A stretch of 16,440 nucleotides of DNA, from NCBI GenBank assembly GCA_035315065.1, contig DATFYM010000019.1, positions 1-16,440 of the forward strand. Direction: 5' to 3'. Below are positions 7,593 through 14,257 of the stretch, in pieces. Position numbers and translations under genes: made by a program. Each line of letters starts with the position of its first letter. Positions within the stretch are counted from its first letter, which is position 1. Below the pieces are notes generated by a model, which saw nothing but the letters and a program-made list of their open reading frames with translations, did no database searches and was not told the DNA's origin. Origin of the DNA: DATFYM01 sp035315065. GTDB lineage: Bacteria; Acidobacteriota; Terriglobia; UBA7540.

Positions 7593-8047
7593 TTCTGCTT
7601 TGGCGCGAAGCGTTTGTTGATCTCGACGAAGCTGAGCCGCAGCTCGTACAGGATTTGTTCGAGGAGCCGGGACTCCTTGGCGGTCAGGTTGCCCCGAGTC
7701 TTCTTTTGCAGAGTCTCAACGAGGTCGATGGTTCGATGCGCGCCGACCAAGTCGGGCGGAAGCGCCTCGCCGTTGGGCCCGGTCACCAATCCCATTTGCA
7801 CCAAGGCGCCGGTGTACAACTCCGACAGGAGGCCTGCGAAACCCTCATCAGCGCCCTCGAGAAAATCTTCCGGCGACGGTTCGGGCTCCGGCCGGGGCTG
7901 GGGCTCTGGCTGCCGACGCGGCGGCGGGGCTGCGGAAGCCTCCCGTTGCTTCGTGCTTTCCGAGGTCTGCGCAACCGGCGTGCCGTCGGCCGCAAAGCTC
8001 CTGCGATCGACTACTTTGAACGTCGGCTCGTCTTTTTCTTCCGGCAT
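7589..8047 (-). CDS. DUF1844 domain protein
   Basis: A 152-residue cytoplasmic protein. The N-terminal half is hydrophilic and low-complexity, with a proline/glutamate-rich linker at about 43-65. The C-terminal half (about 70-148) is the DUF1844 domain: FAGLLSELYTGALVQMGL, then a segment with IDLVETLQKKT, then GNLTAKESRLLEQILYELR. The function is unknown; the family is common in Acidobacteriota and Deltaproteobacteria. ATG 8047 is preceded by GGAGAGG; an upstream in-frame start at 8077 lacks a ribosome binding site. The gene leads a unit with the MBL hydrolase (4-base overlap) and ribF. Confidence 0.88.
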   Translation of the reverse strand: MPEEKDEPTFKVVDRRSFAADGTPVAQTSESTKQREASAAPPPRRQPEPQPRPEPEPSPEDFLEGADEGFAGLLSELYTGALVQMGLVTGPNGEALPPDLVGAHRTIDLVETLQKKTRGNLTAKESRLLEQILYELRLSFVEINKRFAPKQK

Positions 8048-8084
8048 ACCAACCTCTCCGCGCCTGGCTTGAATCAACTAGTCT

Positions 8085-8090
8085 ATCATA
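8085..8090 (-). promoter_or_regulatory. Possible -10 element of the DUF1844-MBL-ribF unit
   Basis: TATGAT on the - strand lies 38 bases before the DUF1844 start codon. No convincing -35 is found at the right distance, because the upstream bases are the octamer array at 8094-8117. It is therefore tentative. Confidence 0.3.
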
Positions 8091-8093
8091 GCC

Positions 8094-8117
8094 ATTGGGT
8101 GATTGGGTGATTGGGCC
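8094..8117. repeat. Three tandem octamers (ATTGGGTG)
   Basis: ATTGGGTG occurs twice, then ATTGGGCC, without spacers. This is the only array here with an 8-bp rather than a 7-bp period. It lies directly upstream of the candidate -10 of the DUF1844 gene, so copy-number changes would alter the promoter spacing if that -10 is real. Confidence 0.75.
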
Positions 8118-8120
8118 ACA

Positions 8121-8203
8121 AGAGAGTCTAAAGTTGAAAGTCGAAAGTCGAAAATAGAGGCGGGCTTTCAACTTTTGACTTTCGACTTTCGACTCTCAAC
8201 TCT
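8121..8203. repeat. Heptameric repeat hairpin (AAAGTCG / CGACTTT)
   Basis: The left arm 8121-8158 contains AAAGTTG-AAAGTCG-AAAGTCG and the right arm 8165-8203 contains the complementary CGACTTT series. The loop is only a few bases, so a strong cruciform or RNA stem is expected. It lies between the MBL-rhodanese gene and DUF1844, immediately after the MBL-rhodanese stop codon, and could serve as a terminator-like structure. Confidence 0.85.
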
Positions 8204-8215
8204 CCATGCAGTGAA

Positions 8216-9614
8216 TCAATCTCCGGAGCACACGGGAAGTTTCGCCGCCTGCCACGCGGTGATTCCTCCCGCCAAGTCGGCGACGTTCTCGAAGCCGTGC
8301 TGCCGCAGGATGCTGGCCCATGGCGGAGCGATAACCGCTGGCGCACTGCACCACGATCTTGCGCCCGCGCGGCACCTCCGCCAGGCGCTCGCCCAGGTGA
8401 TTGAGGGGAATGTGAAGGCTGCCGTCGATCCAGGCTGCCTGCCTCTCGCGCGGCGAGCGCACGTCGAGCACCAGCGGCGGCGGCGCGGCGGCCAGTTCGT
8501 CGGCCAGCCGCCGCGCGTCCAGCCGCTCCGTCTGGCGCAGGAGATCGGGACGCCGGTCGAGGGCCGCCATACTGCTATTAAGATAGCCTAGTATATTATC
8601 GAACCCGATCCGTCCCAGCCTCGTTTCGGCCTCCTGCTCGCGCCCAGGCTCGGCAATGATAACGATGGGCCGGTCGCGGCGAAGCAGGGTTCCGGCCCAA
8701 CTGGCGTACTGCCCGCCCAGCCCGATGTTGAGGCTTCCGGCCAGGTGGGCGGCCGCGAAGTACGCCGGATCGCGCACGTCCAGGATCTGTGCGCCGGCCT
8801 TTTCCAGCCGCAGCATTTCGTCCAGACCCAAGGGTTGGAGCGCGCGTTCCAGACTTTTCTCCAGCGTCGGGCGCTCCTTGGTATTGAGCACGGCGTCGTA
8901 GGTGAAGTAGGGTGGCGCGTCCGGCTGGTCCGCCAGCACCAGGGCGATGAACTCCTCCTTGGCCATCGGTTGCAGCGCGTAGTTGAGGCGGCGCTGGACG
9001 CCGATGGTGGAGGAGCTTTCACTCCCCAGTTGCTTTCCGCACAGCGAGCCGGCTCCATGCGCCGGAAAAATGCGGGTCTCGTCGGGAAGGGCCAGCAGTT
9101 TCTGATGGAGCGAATCGTAGAGCAGGCTGCCCAGTTCGGCCGCCGACCATCCCAGCGAGGCGCGCAGATCGGGGCGTCCGACGTCGCCGACGAACAGGGT
9201 GTCGCCGGTGAGTACGGACTCCGGTTGTCGATCGTCCTTATTGCGGTCGAACACCAGGATGGAGATGGACTCGGGGGTGTGGCCGGGCGTTTCCATCACT
9301 TGGAGGCGCACGGCGCCGAAGTCGAGGGTATCGCCGTCTTTCATCGGTACGATAGCGTATTCGGCTTGGGCGCGGCTGCCCAGCCGGATGTCGGAGCCCA
9401 GACGGTCGCGAAGCTCCAGGTGACCGGCAATGAAGTCGGCATGGAAGTGGGTCAGGAAGACGTGGCGGATCTTGAGCCCAAGTTGCTCCGCATCGCGGAC
9501 GTATTGCTCAACGTCGCGTTGCGGATCGACGACGGCCGCCGTGTGCGTCTCCTCGTCCCCGATCAGATAGGACGCGTGCGCCAGACACCCAAGGTAATAC
9601 TGTTTGAAGATCAT
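8216..9614 (-). CDS. MBL-fold/double rhodanese protein, persulfide dioxygenase type, C-terminus frameshifted
   Basis: About 467 residues when the frame is restored. An N-terminal MBL domain of the ETHE1/CstB kind has THFHADF (H56, H58, D60) and a downstream GHTPES and TGDTLF, which in this family hold a single iron that oxidises glutathione or low-molecular-weight persulfides. Two rhodanese domains follow. The first (about 270-370) lacks a cysteine at the active-site loop (AEPGRE) and is probably inactive. The second has the CASGYR loop with C424. Just after that loop an extra G in the run at 8317-8319 shifts the frame; read literally the protein ends at 8196 inside the repeat hairpin. Removing one G restores the family ending (SILRQHGFENVADLAGG, stop at 8216). 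ATG 9614 is chosen for the upstream AAGAGGGTG. A role in sulfide/persulfide detoxification is inferred from the family. Confidence 0.88.
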
Positions 9615-9641
9615 GGACACCCTCTTAATCGCTCAATCAGA

Positions 9642-9857
9642 CGATAGTTTCACCCCTCCGCCCGAGAACGTGTGAAAAATTAACCACAGAGGCGCGGAGA
9701 CACCGAGATTAACAGCGGGATTATGTAAAGATGTCGTTTGTTTCCTAGTCCTTCCCATTTGTCTCTGTGCCTTTGTGTTTCTGTGGTTAAACCTTCCTCG
9801 CAGTCATTTATTTCACAGCTTCAGAAGGGCTGCAAGCCTCATCATAGCCGGAATCTC
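9642..9857. repeat. Dispersed repeat copy split by an inserted hairpin element
   Basis: The left half (9642-9665, CGATAGTTTCACCCCTCCG then CCCGA) and the right half (9824-9857, GAAGGGCTGCAAGCC then CATAGCCGG) together match the uninterrupted copy at 10821-10870. Between the halves lie about 158 bases containing a heptamer hairpin. The two copies flank the mntA-hepT module in the same orientation. Confidence 0.7.
9665..9823. mobile_element. MITE-like hairpin element with 7-bp repeats
   Basis: The inner arms TTAACCACAGAGGC... (9680-9706) and ...TTTCTGTGGTTAA (9761-9790) are inverted and show a 7-bp period (CACAGAG/GACACCG; CTCTGTG type). The outer ends GAACGTGTGAAAAAT (9665-9679) and ATTTATTTCACAGCTTC (9807-9823) are also imperfectly inverted. 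It contains no gene. Excising it restores the dispersed repeat, so it behaves like a small non-autonomous insertion. No transposase match is claimed. Confidence 0.5.
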
Positions 9858-9968
9858 TGGTACCAGGGCGCGGTTGAACGCGCGCCAATTGTTCGTGCAT
9901 TCAAGCCTTACTCGCCCTATACTAGCCCATGTATCTCCCCGACGAGTTTTCCGAGGTGCGAGGTAACA

Positions 9969-10257
9969 ATGGCCATCGACAAGGTGCTGAATGAAAGGCG
10001 CGACGAAATTCTGCGCGTAGCCGGGCGGTTTGGAGCTCGGCAGGTGCGGGTGTTCGGATCGCGCGCGCGGTGAGGGCAGACCCGACAGCGATGTTGACCT
10101 GCTCGTCTCGGTCGGCGACCGAGCCAGCCTGTTCGACATTATCGCCATCAAACAAGATCTGGAAGACCTGCTCGGCTGCAAAGTGGACGTGGTCACCGAA
10201 GACTCGATCAGCCCTTATCTCCGCGATCGGGTTTTAAGCGAAGCCGTCAGCCTATGA
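9969..10257 (+). pseudogene. mntA: MntA-like nucleotidyltransferase antitoxin, frame broken
   Basis: A minimal nucleotidyltransferase (MNT) of the MntA/HepT toxin-antitoxin type. In this family MntA adds AMP units to the HepT toxin and so inactivates it. The first part (MAIDKVLNERRDEILRVAG, then VRVFGSRAR) ends at a TGA at 10071. The second part, in another frame (GEGRPDSDVDLLV to RVLSEAVSL), completes the protein. Together they give the GS-x10-DxD catalytic signature. The break is in the (CG)5 run at 10060-10069: one more CG unit restores the frame exactly. Restored length is about 96 residues. ATG 9969 has GAGGT 6 bases upstream. The stop overlaps the hepT start by ATGA (10254-10257). The frameshift may be an assembly error or a real mutation. 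Confidence 0.85.
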
Positions 10258-10604
10258 AGGGGGATGAAGTCTATCTCCGGCACATTCTGGATGCCATTGC
10301 CCGGATTGAGTCTTACGTTGTCGTGGGTCGCCACGAATTCATGTCGACTCCCCACTGGCAGGATGCGGTGATCCGTCAATTGGAAATCGTCGGCGAGGCC
10401 TCCAAGAAGCTGTCCCGCGACTTACGCTCCCGCCACCCTGAAGTCCCGTGGCGGCGGATCGCCGGCCTACGCGACGTTCTGATCCACGACTATATGGGTG
10501 TTCGGCTCGCTGCGGTCTGGGAGGTCACCCAGACGAACCTCCCGCTTTTCAAGCGGCCGGTTGACGCCATCTTGACCAGCGTGGGTCCCAAGGAAGATGA
10601 TTAG
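10254..10604 (+). CDS. hepT: HepT-like HEPN ribonuclease toxin (DUF86)
   Basis: A 116-residue all-helical HEPN-domain protein. The catalytic Rx4HxY motif is seen as R-DVLI-H-D-Y near residue 77, preceded by the family's VPWRRIAGLRD segment. The early part (YLRHILDAIARIESYV) and QLEIVGEASKKLS in the middle are typical for DUF86. HepT proteins are RNases, and the tyrosine of the motif is the site of AMPylation by MntA. The toxin gene is intact while its antitoxin frame is broken. If the break is real, either HepT is harmless here, or the antitoxin is made by frameshifting or replaced by another copy. Confidence 0.92.
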   Translation: MKGDEVYLRHILDAIARIESYVVVGRHEFMSTPHWQDAVIRQLEIVGEASKKLSRDLRSRHPEVPWRRIAGLRDVLIHDYMGVRLAAVWEVTQTNLPLFKRPVDAILTSVGPKEDD

Positions 10605-10820
10605 CTCTAATCAGCTCAGCCCGATAGGATCTCGGTGCTGCTCGTACCCGTAACCGTAACGACGGGTCCGCCGGAGAGGGTCACGCTTGGAGTCAAGAAT
10701 TCGCGATGTGGTGTCCTAGTTTGGCCCGGCAGTGACGGCGATTTCGCGGTCGACAAGTTAGGTCCGGGCTGCGGGCCTAAACCCCACGTCCGCGCTACGC
10801 TTGCTCCCTCAATTACCCAA

Positions 10821-10870
10821 CGATTTCACCCCTCCGCCCGAAGGGACTGCAAAGCCCATTATAACCGGGA
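10821..10870. repeat. Uninterrupted copy of the dispersed repeat
   Basis: CGATTTCACCCCTCCG, then CCCGAAGGGACTGCAAAGCCC, then ATAACCGGGA. It matches the two halves at 9642-9665 and 9824-9857 in the same order and orientation. No coding capacity. Its position marks the left border of the lower-GC island. Confidence 0.7.
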
Positions 10871-10938
10871 TCGGTTAGCCACACCCTCTCAAGCGTCGAA
10901 GCCATGGTGGCGGTGGGTCTATGGCGCTGCCGTCGTGC

Positions 10939-10984
10939 TTGCTTGGAGGCCGCAAAATGAGGTATCGTGTTTTCGCAAAACACG
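10939..10984 (+). promoter_or_regulatory. Possible promoter and palindrome upstream of the channel gene
   Basis: A weak promoter-like pair, TTGCTT (10939-10944) and TATCGT (10963-10968), has an 18-base spacer. The perfect 8-bp stem CGTGTTTT/AAAACACG (10966-10984, loop CGC) overlaps the -10 and ends 34 bases before the channel ATG. The dyad could be an operator or the 5' hairpin of the mRNA. Position and symmetry are seen; function is inferred. Confidence 0.4.
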
Positions 10985-11018
10985 GCTGACGCTCAGCCTC
11001 AGAGTTTGCAAATCCGAC

Positions 11019-11684
11019 ATGGCAGCTCAAAGCGACCGATATCTTCGAACAATTGGTCAGATATGGGGAGATCAGTACCCTCCTCCCGCCCCGCGGCGCC
11101 ATTCGTTGATCGAGAAACTTTTGGCCACCCCTATCGTATTCGTTCGCTCCCTGTCGCTCGACAATGCCAGCGCGTGGTTTGAGGAGGATAAGCGGCACAC
11201 GTTCATGGATCTCTACGTGCTCGTATTCGCGTTCATGCTTACAACGGCGCTGTTCGTGCCAGATCATTTCTGGTTCATCGGCGTTCTGATTGCCGCATAC
11301 AGGGTCGCCGATATCGTCACTTACCGTCTCTATTTCCTCCTCGTCAAAAGCCAAGCCCGCCCTTGGACTGCAGCGGCACTAAGGCGAAGCTTGGTCATCG
11401 TCGTAGTGAATTTTTATGAGACCATCGTTGGTTATGCGATCCTGTACTTGTCTATCGGCCGAATAGTGGCGACGAACGCGTCGCTGCAGCAGCCGTTGAC
11501 CGCTAGAACGGCCTTCTATTACAGTACCGTGACGGCTGTAACGCTCGGGTACGGCGATTACGTGCCGGGTAACGATTTCTCGCGTATGCTGGTGGTGTCG
11601 CAGCTGTTCTGCACCATTTTGTTTCTAATCTTCGTAATACCGGCGCTCGTATCGCTATTCTCTGCAGAGACCAGTTCATGTTAG
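11019..11684 (+). CDS. Potassium-channel-type membrane protein (Ion_trans_2 pore)
   Basis: A 221-residue integral membrane protein. After a soluble N-terminus of about 60 residues come membrane segments at roughly 64-83, 90-112 and 128-150, then a pore helix, the selectivity filter TLGYGD (175-180), and a last membrane helix (about 187-210). The filter matches the K+ channel signature TxGYGD, so a tetrameric cation (K+) channel is expected. No ligand-binding (RCK or cyclic-nucleotide) domain follows. ATG 11019 has only a weak ribosome binding site; the open frame further upstream runs through repeats and is not protein-like. The gene ends 22 bases before the kinase-ATPase gene and is probably in the same operon. 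This suggests that channel activity is controlled by, or is the output of, that protein (inference). Confidence 0.85.
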   Translation: MAAQSDRYLRTIGQIWGDQYPPPAPRRHSLIEKLLATPIVFVRSLSLDNASAWFEEDKRHTFMDLYVLVFAFMLTTALFVPDHFWFIGVLIAAYRVADIVTYRLYFLLVKSQARPWTAAALRRSLVIVVVNFYETIVGYAILYLSIGRIVATNASLQQPLTARTAFYYSTVTAVTLGYGDYVPGNDFSRMLVVSQLFCTILFLIFVIPALVSLFSAETSSC

Positions 11685-11706
11685 GAATGCGCCCTTGGGT
11701 ACCGAT

Positions 11707-14250
11707 ATGTCCTCCCACAATTTTGGATGTTTCTACTGCTCCGGCATCTCCACTGATGCGACGGGCGTGTGCCCGGATTGCGGACGGCCAATCGATGTAG
11801 GCAGTTTACTTCTGCGGCGGGAAATCGAGGGTTACCGCACTCTTGAAGTACTTGGTCGAGGTTTTTATGGATGGACCGTCAAGGCGGAAGACCCGTACCT
11901 GCCATTTTCCCTCAAGTTGATTCCAGCGCACCGGCTTGAGCCCATTCCCTCTAATGATCAAGAAGCGCGGTCCCTGGCCGCGTGTTCGCCACATCGTAAT
12001 ATTGCTCAGTTTTTCCGCAGATTCCCTGCTTCCATTCAAATGGGAAAAGAGACCGTGCCGGTTGTAGTTCTAGTCTTTGAGTTCGTGAAGGACGCTCAGC
12101 CCTTGAGCAAGCTACTTCTCGACAACACGGTCTCTCTCTCCAGGAAAGATGTTCAAGATATTCTAATGGGCATTGCGAGTGGGATTGCCAGGATGCATTC
12201 CGTCGGGATCTGGCATGACGACCTGCACGATGGAAACATCGTCATCCGTCGAGTCGCAGACGACGAGAACCTCCCCGAGCAGTACGAAGCCAAACTGATT
12301 GATTTTGGATCTACCAAGCCGATACGCCTAGATGAACCCGAACACGGCGACCGGGGTGACTATCACTATTTGGCAAAGCACATCTATGCGCTCACGAATC
12401 GCTTTGAAAGCGATGTCCGTGAAAAGATAACTCCTGCTGATCGTGCATTCGCAGGCAGGCTGAGAAGGCTTGCTCAAAGGATCGACGATCCCGATATATC
12501 GCGTCGTAACCTGGGTCCAGCAGATATCAAAGACGGCCTTCGCCGTGCGCATGAAGAATCGGCGACGGGTTATGAGTTTCCCACCTTCGCGGAGATGAAG
12601 GAGCGTTCCTCTGTCTCGTTCGATGAACCCCTACAAAACACAAATGCGCTGAATCTCGCTCCGCAGGATATAGCACTGCTGTTCCGGGATGCGTTGAATT
12701 GGCAGACTCGATTTGAAAAAACCGAGACCGTGATAATTCTTGGACCACGTGGGTGCGGGAAGACCATGTTACTCAGGTATCTGTCCACTCAAAGCCAAGC
12801 GAGATCCCGAAAGGATGAAAACACATCTGAGGACGTACGCCGTCGCCTAGAAGGCCAGTCGTACATCGGGTTCATCGTAAGCGCCGGCCAACTGCGAACC
12901 CCGTTTTTCAGAAGCTCGTATAAGAAGCTTGAAGAAGCCGACGCGCACCGTGCAGAGGAGTTTTGTAGAGAGTTCATCAGTTCTGTGTTTGTTCTTGAGA
13001 TTGTCCGAACGGTTCTTTGGCTAAAAGCGGAAGGGCTTGCGCAGATTTCAGTCGACGACCTCGATATCCTGGCTTCGACCGTTTTGGACCTTCTGTCAGA
13101 GGTGCCTAAAGAGGTGTCGGGTAACGGCAAGGCTACCAAGCTCGAAGACCTCCTGGAAATCGTGGAGCGTCAAATTAGATTCCTCTCGAATATGCGCACC
13201 CCTGAGCAGTACTCGCCGTCGATGCTTTCACGTGACGATGCGCTCGAACTTGTCGGGCGCGCTCTCCAGAAGAGTTCCTGGGTGCACACACGCCAAATAT
13301 GGTTCCTGCTCGATGATTACAGCGTGACTGTGCTGCCCGCCTTTGTTCAGCGTTCTTATAATTCCGTGTTGTTCAATCTCCCGCACACTTTTCGTCTGAA
13401 GGTAAGCAGCGAGGGAGAAGGGCCGGTACTCGACGATCATCTCCAACGGAAGTACAAGGAAGGGAGGGAGTTAACGAACGTAAACCTGGGCGAGGTATAT
13501 TTTTCCGCAAGCGAAAAGGAGGGCAGGACGTTTTTCGAGCAGATACTGGATGCGCGCTTTAAGGAGGTTGGCAAGGGCAGCCTGCGTGATGTTCACACTA
13601 TATTGTCAGAGCACAAACATTTGCAAGGATTCGGCGAATATATCTGCGCGCAGAAGCGGCCGGGGCTTGCTCAGTTCTACGGATTCGGACTTCTTTGCCA
13701 CCTCTGTTCTGGCGATGTTAGCTTCATCATCGAGTTACTACATACGTTAGTTGAGGGCCACTGGGGAAAAGCCGTTAAGCCCCTTTCTCCTGCAAGTCAA
13801 GACCACATCATCAAGTATTATGCCCAGAGGCAACTGGCTGACCTGAAGCGCATTACAGAGCACGGGGCGGCATTGTACATGTTTGCGGAACGCGTCGGCA
13901 GCCTGTTGAAGCAGTATCTGCTCGCTTCCTGCAACAAGGGGGACCCAGATGAAAGGCCTCGAATAGAAATTGAGGGCCCGGAGGCCCTTTCTATGGCGGC
14001 CCAGGAAACACACGATTGCCTACTGCGTCACAGCGTCCTAATCGAGGGCGGCACGGGGAAAAGCCGTTCTGGTCTACCAACTAAGAAGCTGTATTTTCGG
14101 CGCCTGTTCGCTCCTTGCTTTCCGTTCAGTCCTTCTAGAAAGGGCTGCATTGCGCTAACTGTGCCTCAGTATGAGAAGTGGCTTATCGCCCCGGGGCAGA
14201 TTCCAAAGGCGCCCATAACTCCCAAAAGGGAGAAAGATCTTTTTGAATGA
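11707..14250 (+). CDS. Zinc ribbon - Ser/Thr kinase - ORC/CDC6-like ATPase fusion
   Basis: An 847-residue soluble protein. Residues 8-25 form a zinc ribbon (C8-x2-C11, C22-x2-C25). Residues about 36-290 are a protein-kinase fold with glycine loop GRGFYGW, ATP lysine K70, catalytic loop HDDLHDGN (170-177) and DFG (199-201); all key residues are present, so it should be active. A second ATPase starts near 313 with NALNLAPQDI, then Walker A GPRGCGKT (346-353) and Walker B ending in LLDDY (D536, D537). This arrangement fits the family NCBI calls ORC-CDC6 AAA ATPase; the assignment is from memory. The last 90 residues may be a winged helix. ATG 11707 is chosen; an in-frame TTG at 11695 is possible. 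Lower GC than the left flank and this architecture point to an acquired defence or signalling gene. Confidence 0.87.
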   Translation: MSSHNFGCFYCSGISTDATGVCPDCGRPIDVGSLLLRREIEGYRTLEVLGRGFYGWTVKAEDPYLPFSLKLIPAHRLEPIPSNDQEARSLAACSPHRNIAQFFRRFPASIQMGKETVPVVVLVFEFVKDAQPLSKLLLDNTVSLSRKDVQDILMGIASGIARMHSVGIWHDDLHDGNIVIRRVADDENLPEQYEAKLIDFGSTKPIRLDEPEHGDRGDYHYLAKHIYALTNRFESDVREKITPADRAFAGRLRRLAQRIDDPDISRRNLGPADIKDGLRRAHEESATGYEFPTFAEMKERSSVSFDEPLQNTNALNLAPQDIALLFRDALNWQTRFEKTETVIILGPRGCGKTMLLRYLSTQSQARSRKDENTSEDVRRRLEGQSYIGFIVSAGQLRTPFFRSSYKKLEEADAHRAEEFCREFISSVFVLEIVRTVLWLKAEGLAQISVDDLDILASTVLDLLSEVPKEVSGNGKATKLEDLLEIVERQIRFLSNMRTPEQYSPSMLSRDDALELVGRALQKSSWVHTRQIWFLLDDYSVTVLPAFVQRSYNSVLFNLPHTFRLKVSSEGEGPVLDDHLQRKYKEGRELTNVNLGEVYFSASEKEGRTFFEQILDARFKEVGKGSLRDVHTILSEHKHLQGFGEYICAQKRPGLAQFYGFGLLCHLCSGDVSFIIELLHTLVEGHWGKAVKPLSPASQDHIIKYYAQRQLADLKRITEHGAALYMFAERVGSLLKQYLLASCNKGDPDERPRIEIEGPEALSMAAQETHDCLLRHSVLIEGGTGKSRSGLPTKKLYFRRLFAPCFPFSPSRKGCIALTVPQYEKWLIAPGQIPKAPITPKREKDLFE

Positions 14251-14257
14251 GGTTCCG

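Larger units (their letters stand above)
10605..11018. other. Non-coding gap before the accessory island
   Basis: No convincing gene. The + strand stays open through this stretch, in frame with the channel gene, but the encoded sequence has no protein-like features and crosses a dispersed repeat. The gap holds a hairpin at 10758-10780 (stem TTAGGTCCG/CGGGCCTAA with one G-T wobble), the repeat at 10821-10870, and the promoter-like and palindromic sequences at 10939-10984. Confidence 0.6.

Noticed and set aside
8745..9647. Long + strand open frame opposite the MBL-rhodanese gene
   Set aside because: Antisense shadow of a clear conserved gene; no ribosome binding site or recognisable domain.
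10635..11018. In-frame extension of the channel gene to a start at 10635
   Set aside because: The extra 128 residues cross a dispersed repeat and show no protein-like pattern; the ATG at 11019 is the more sensible start.
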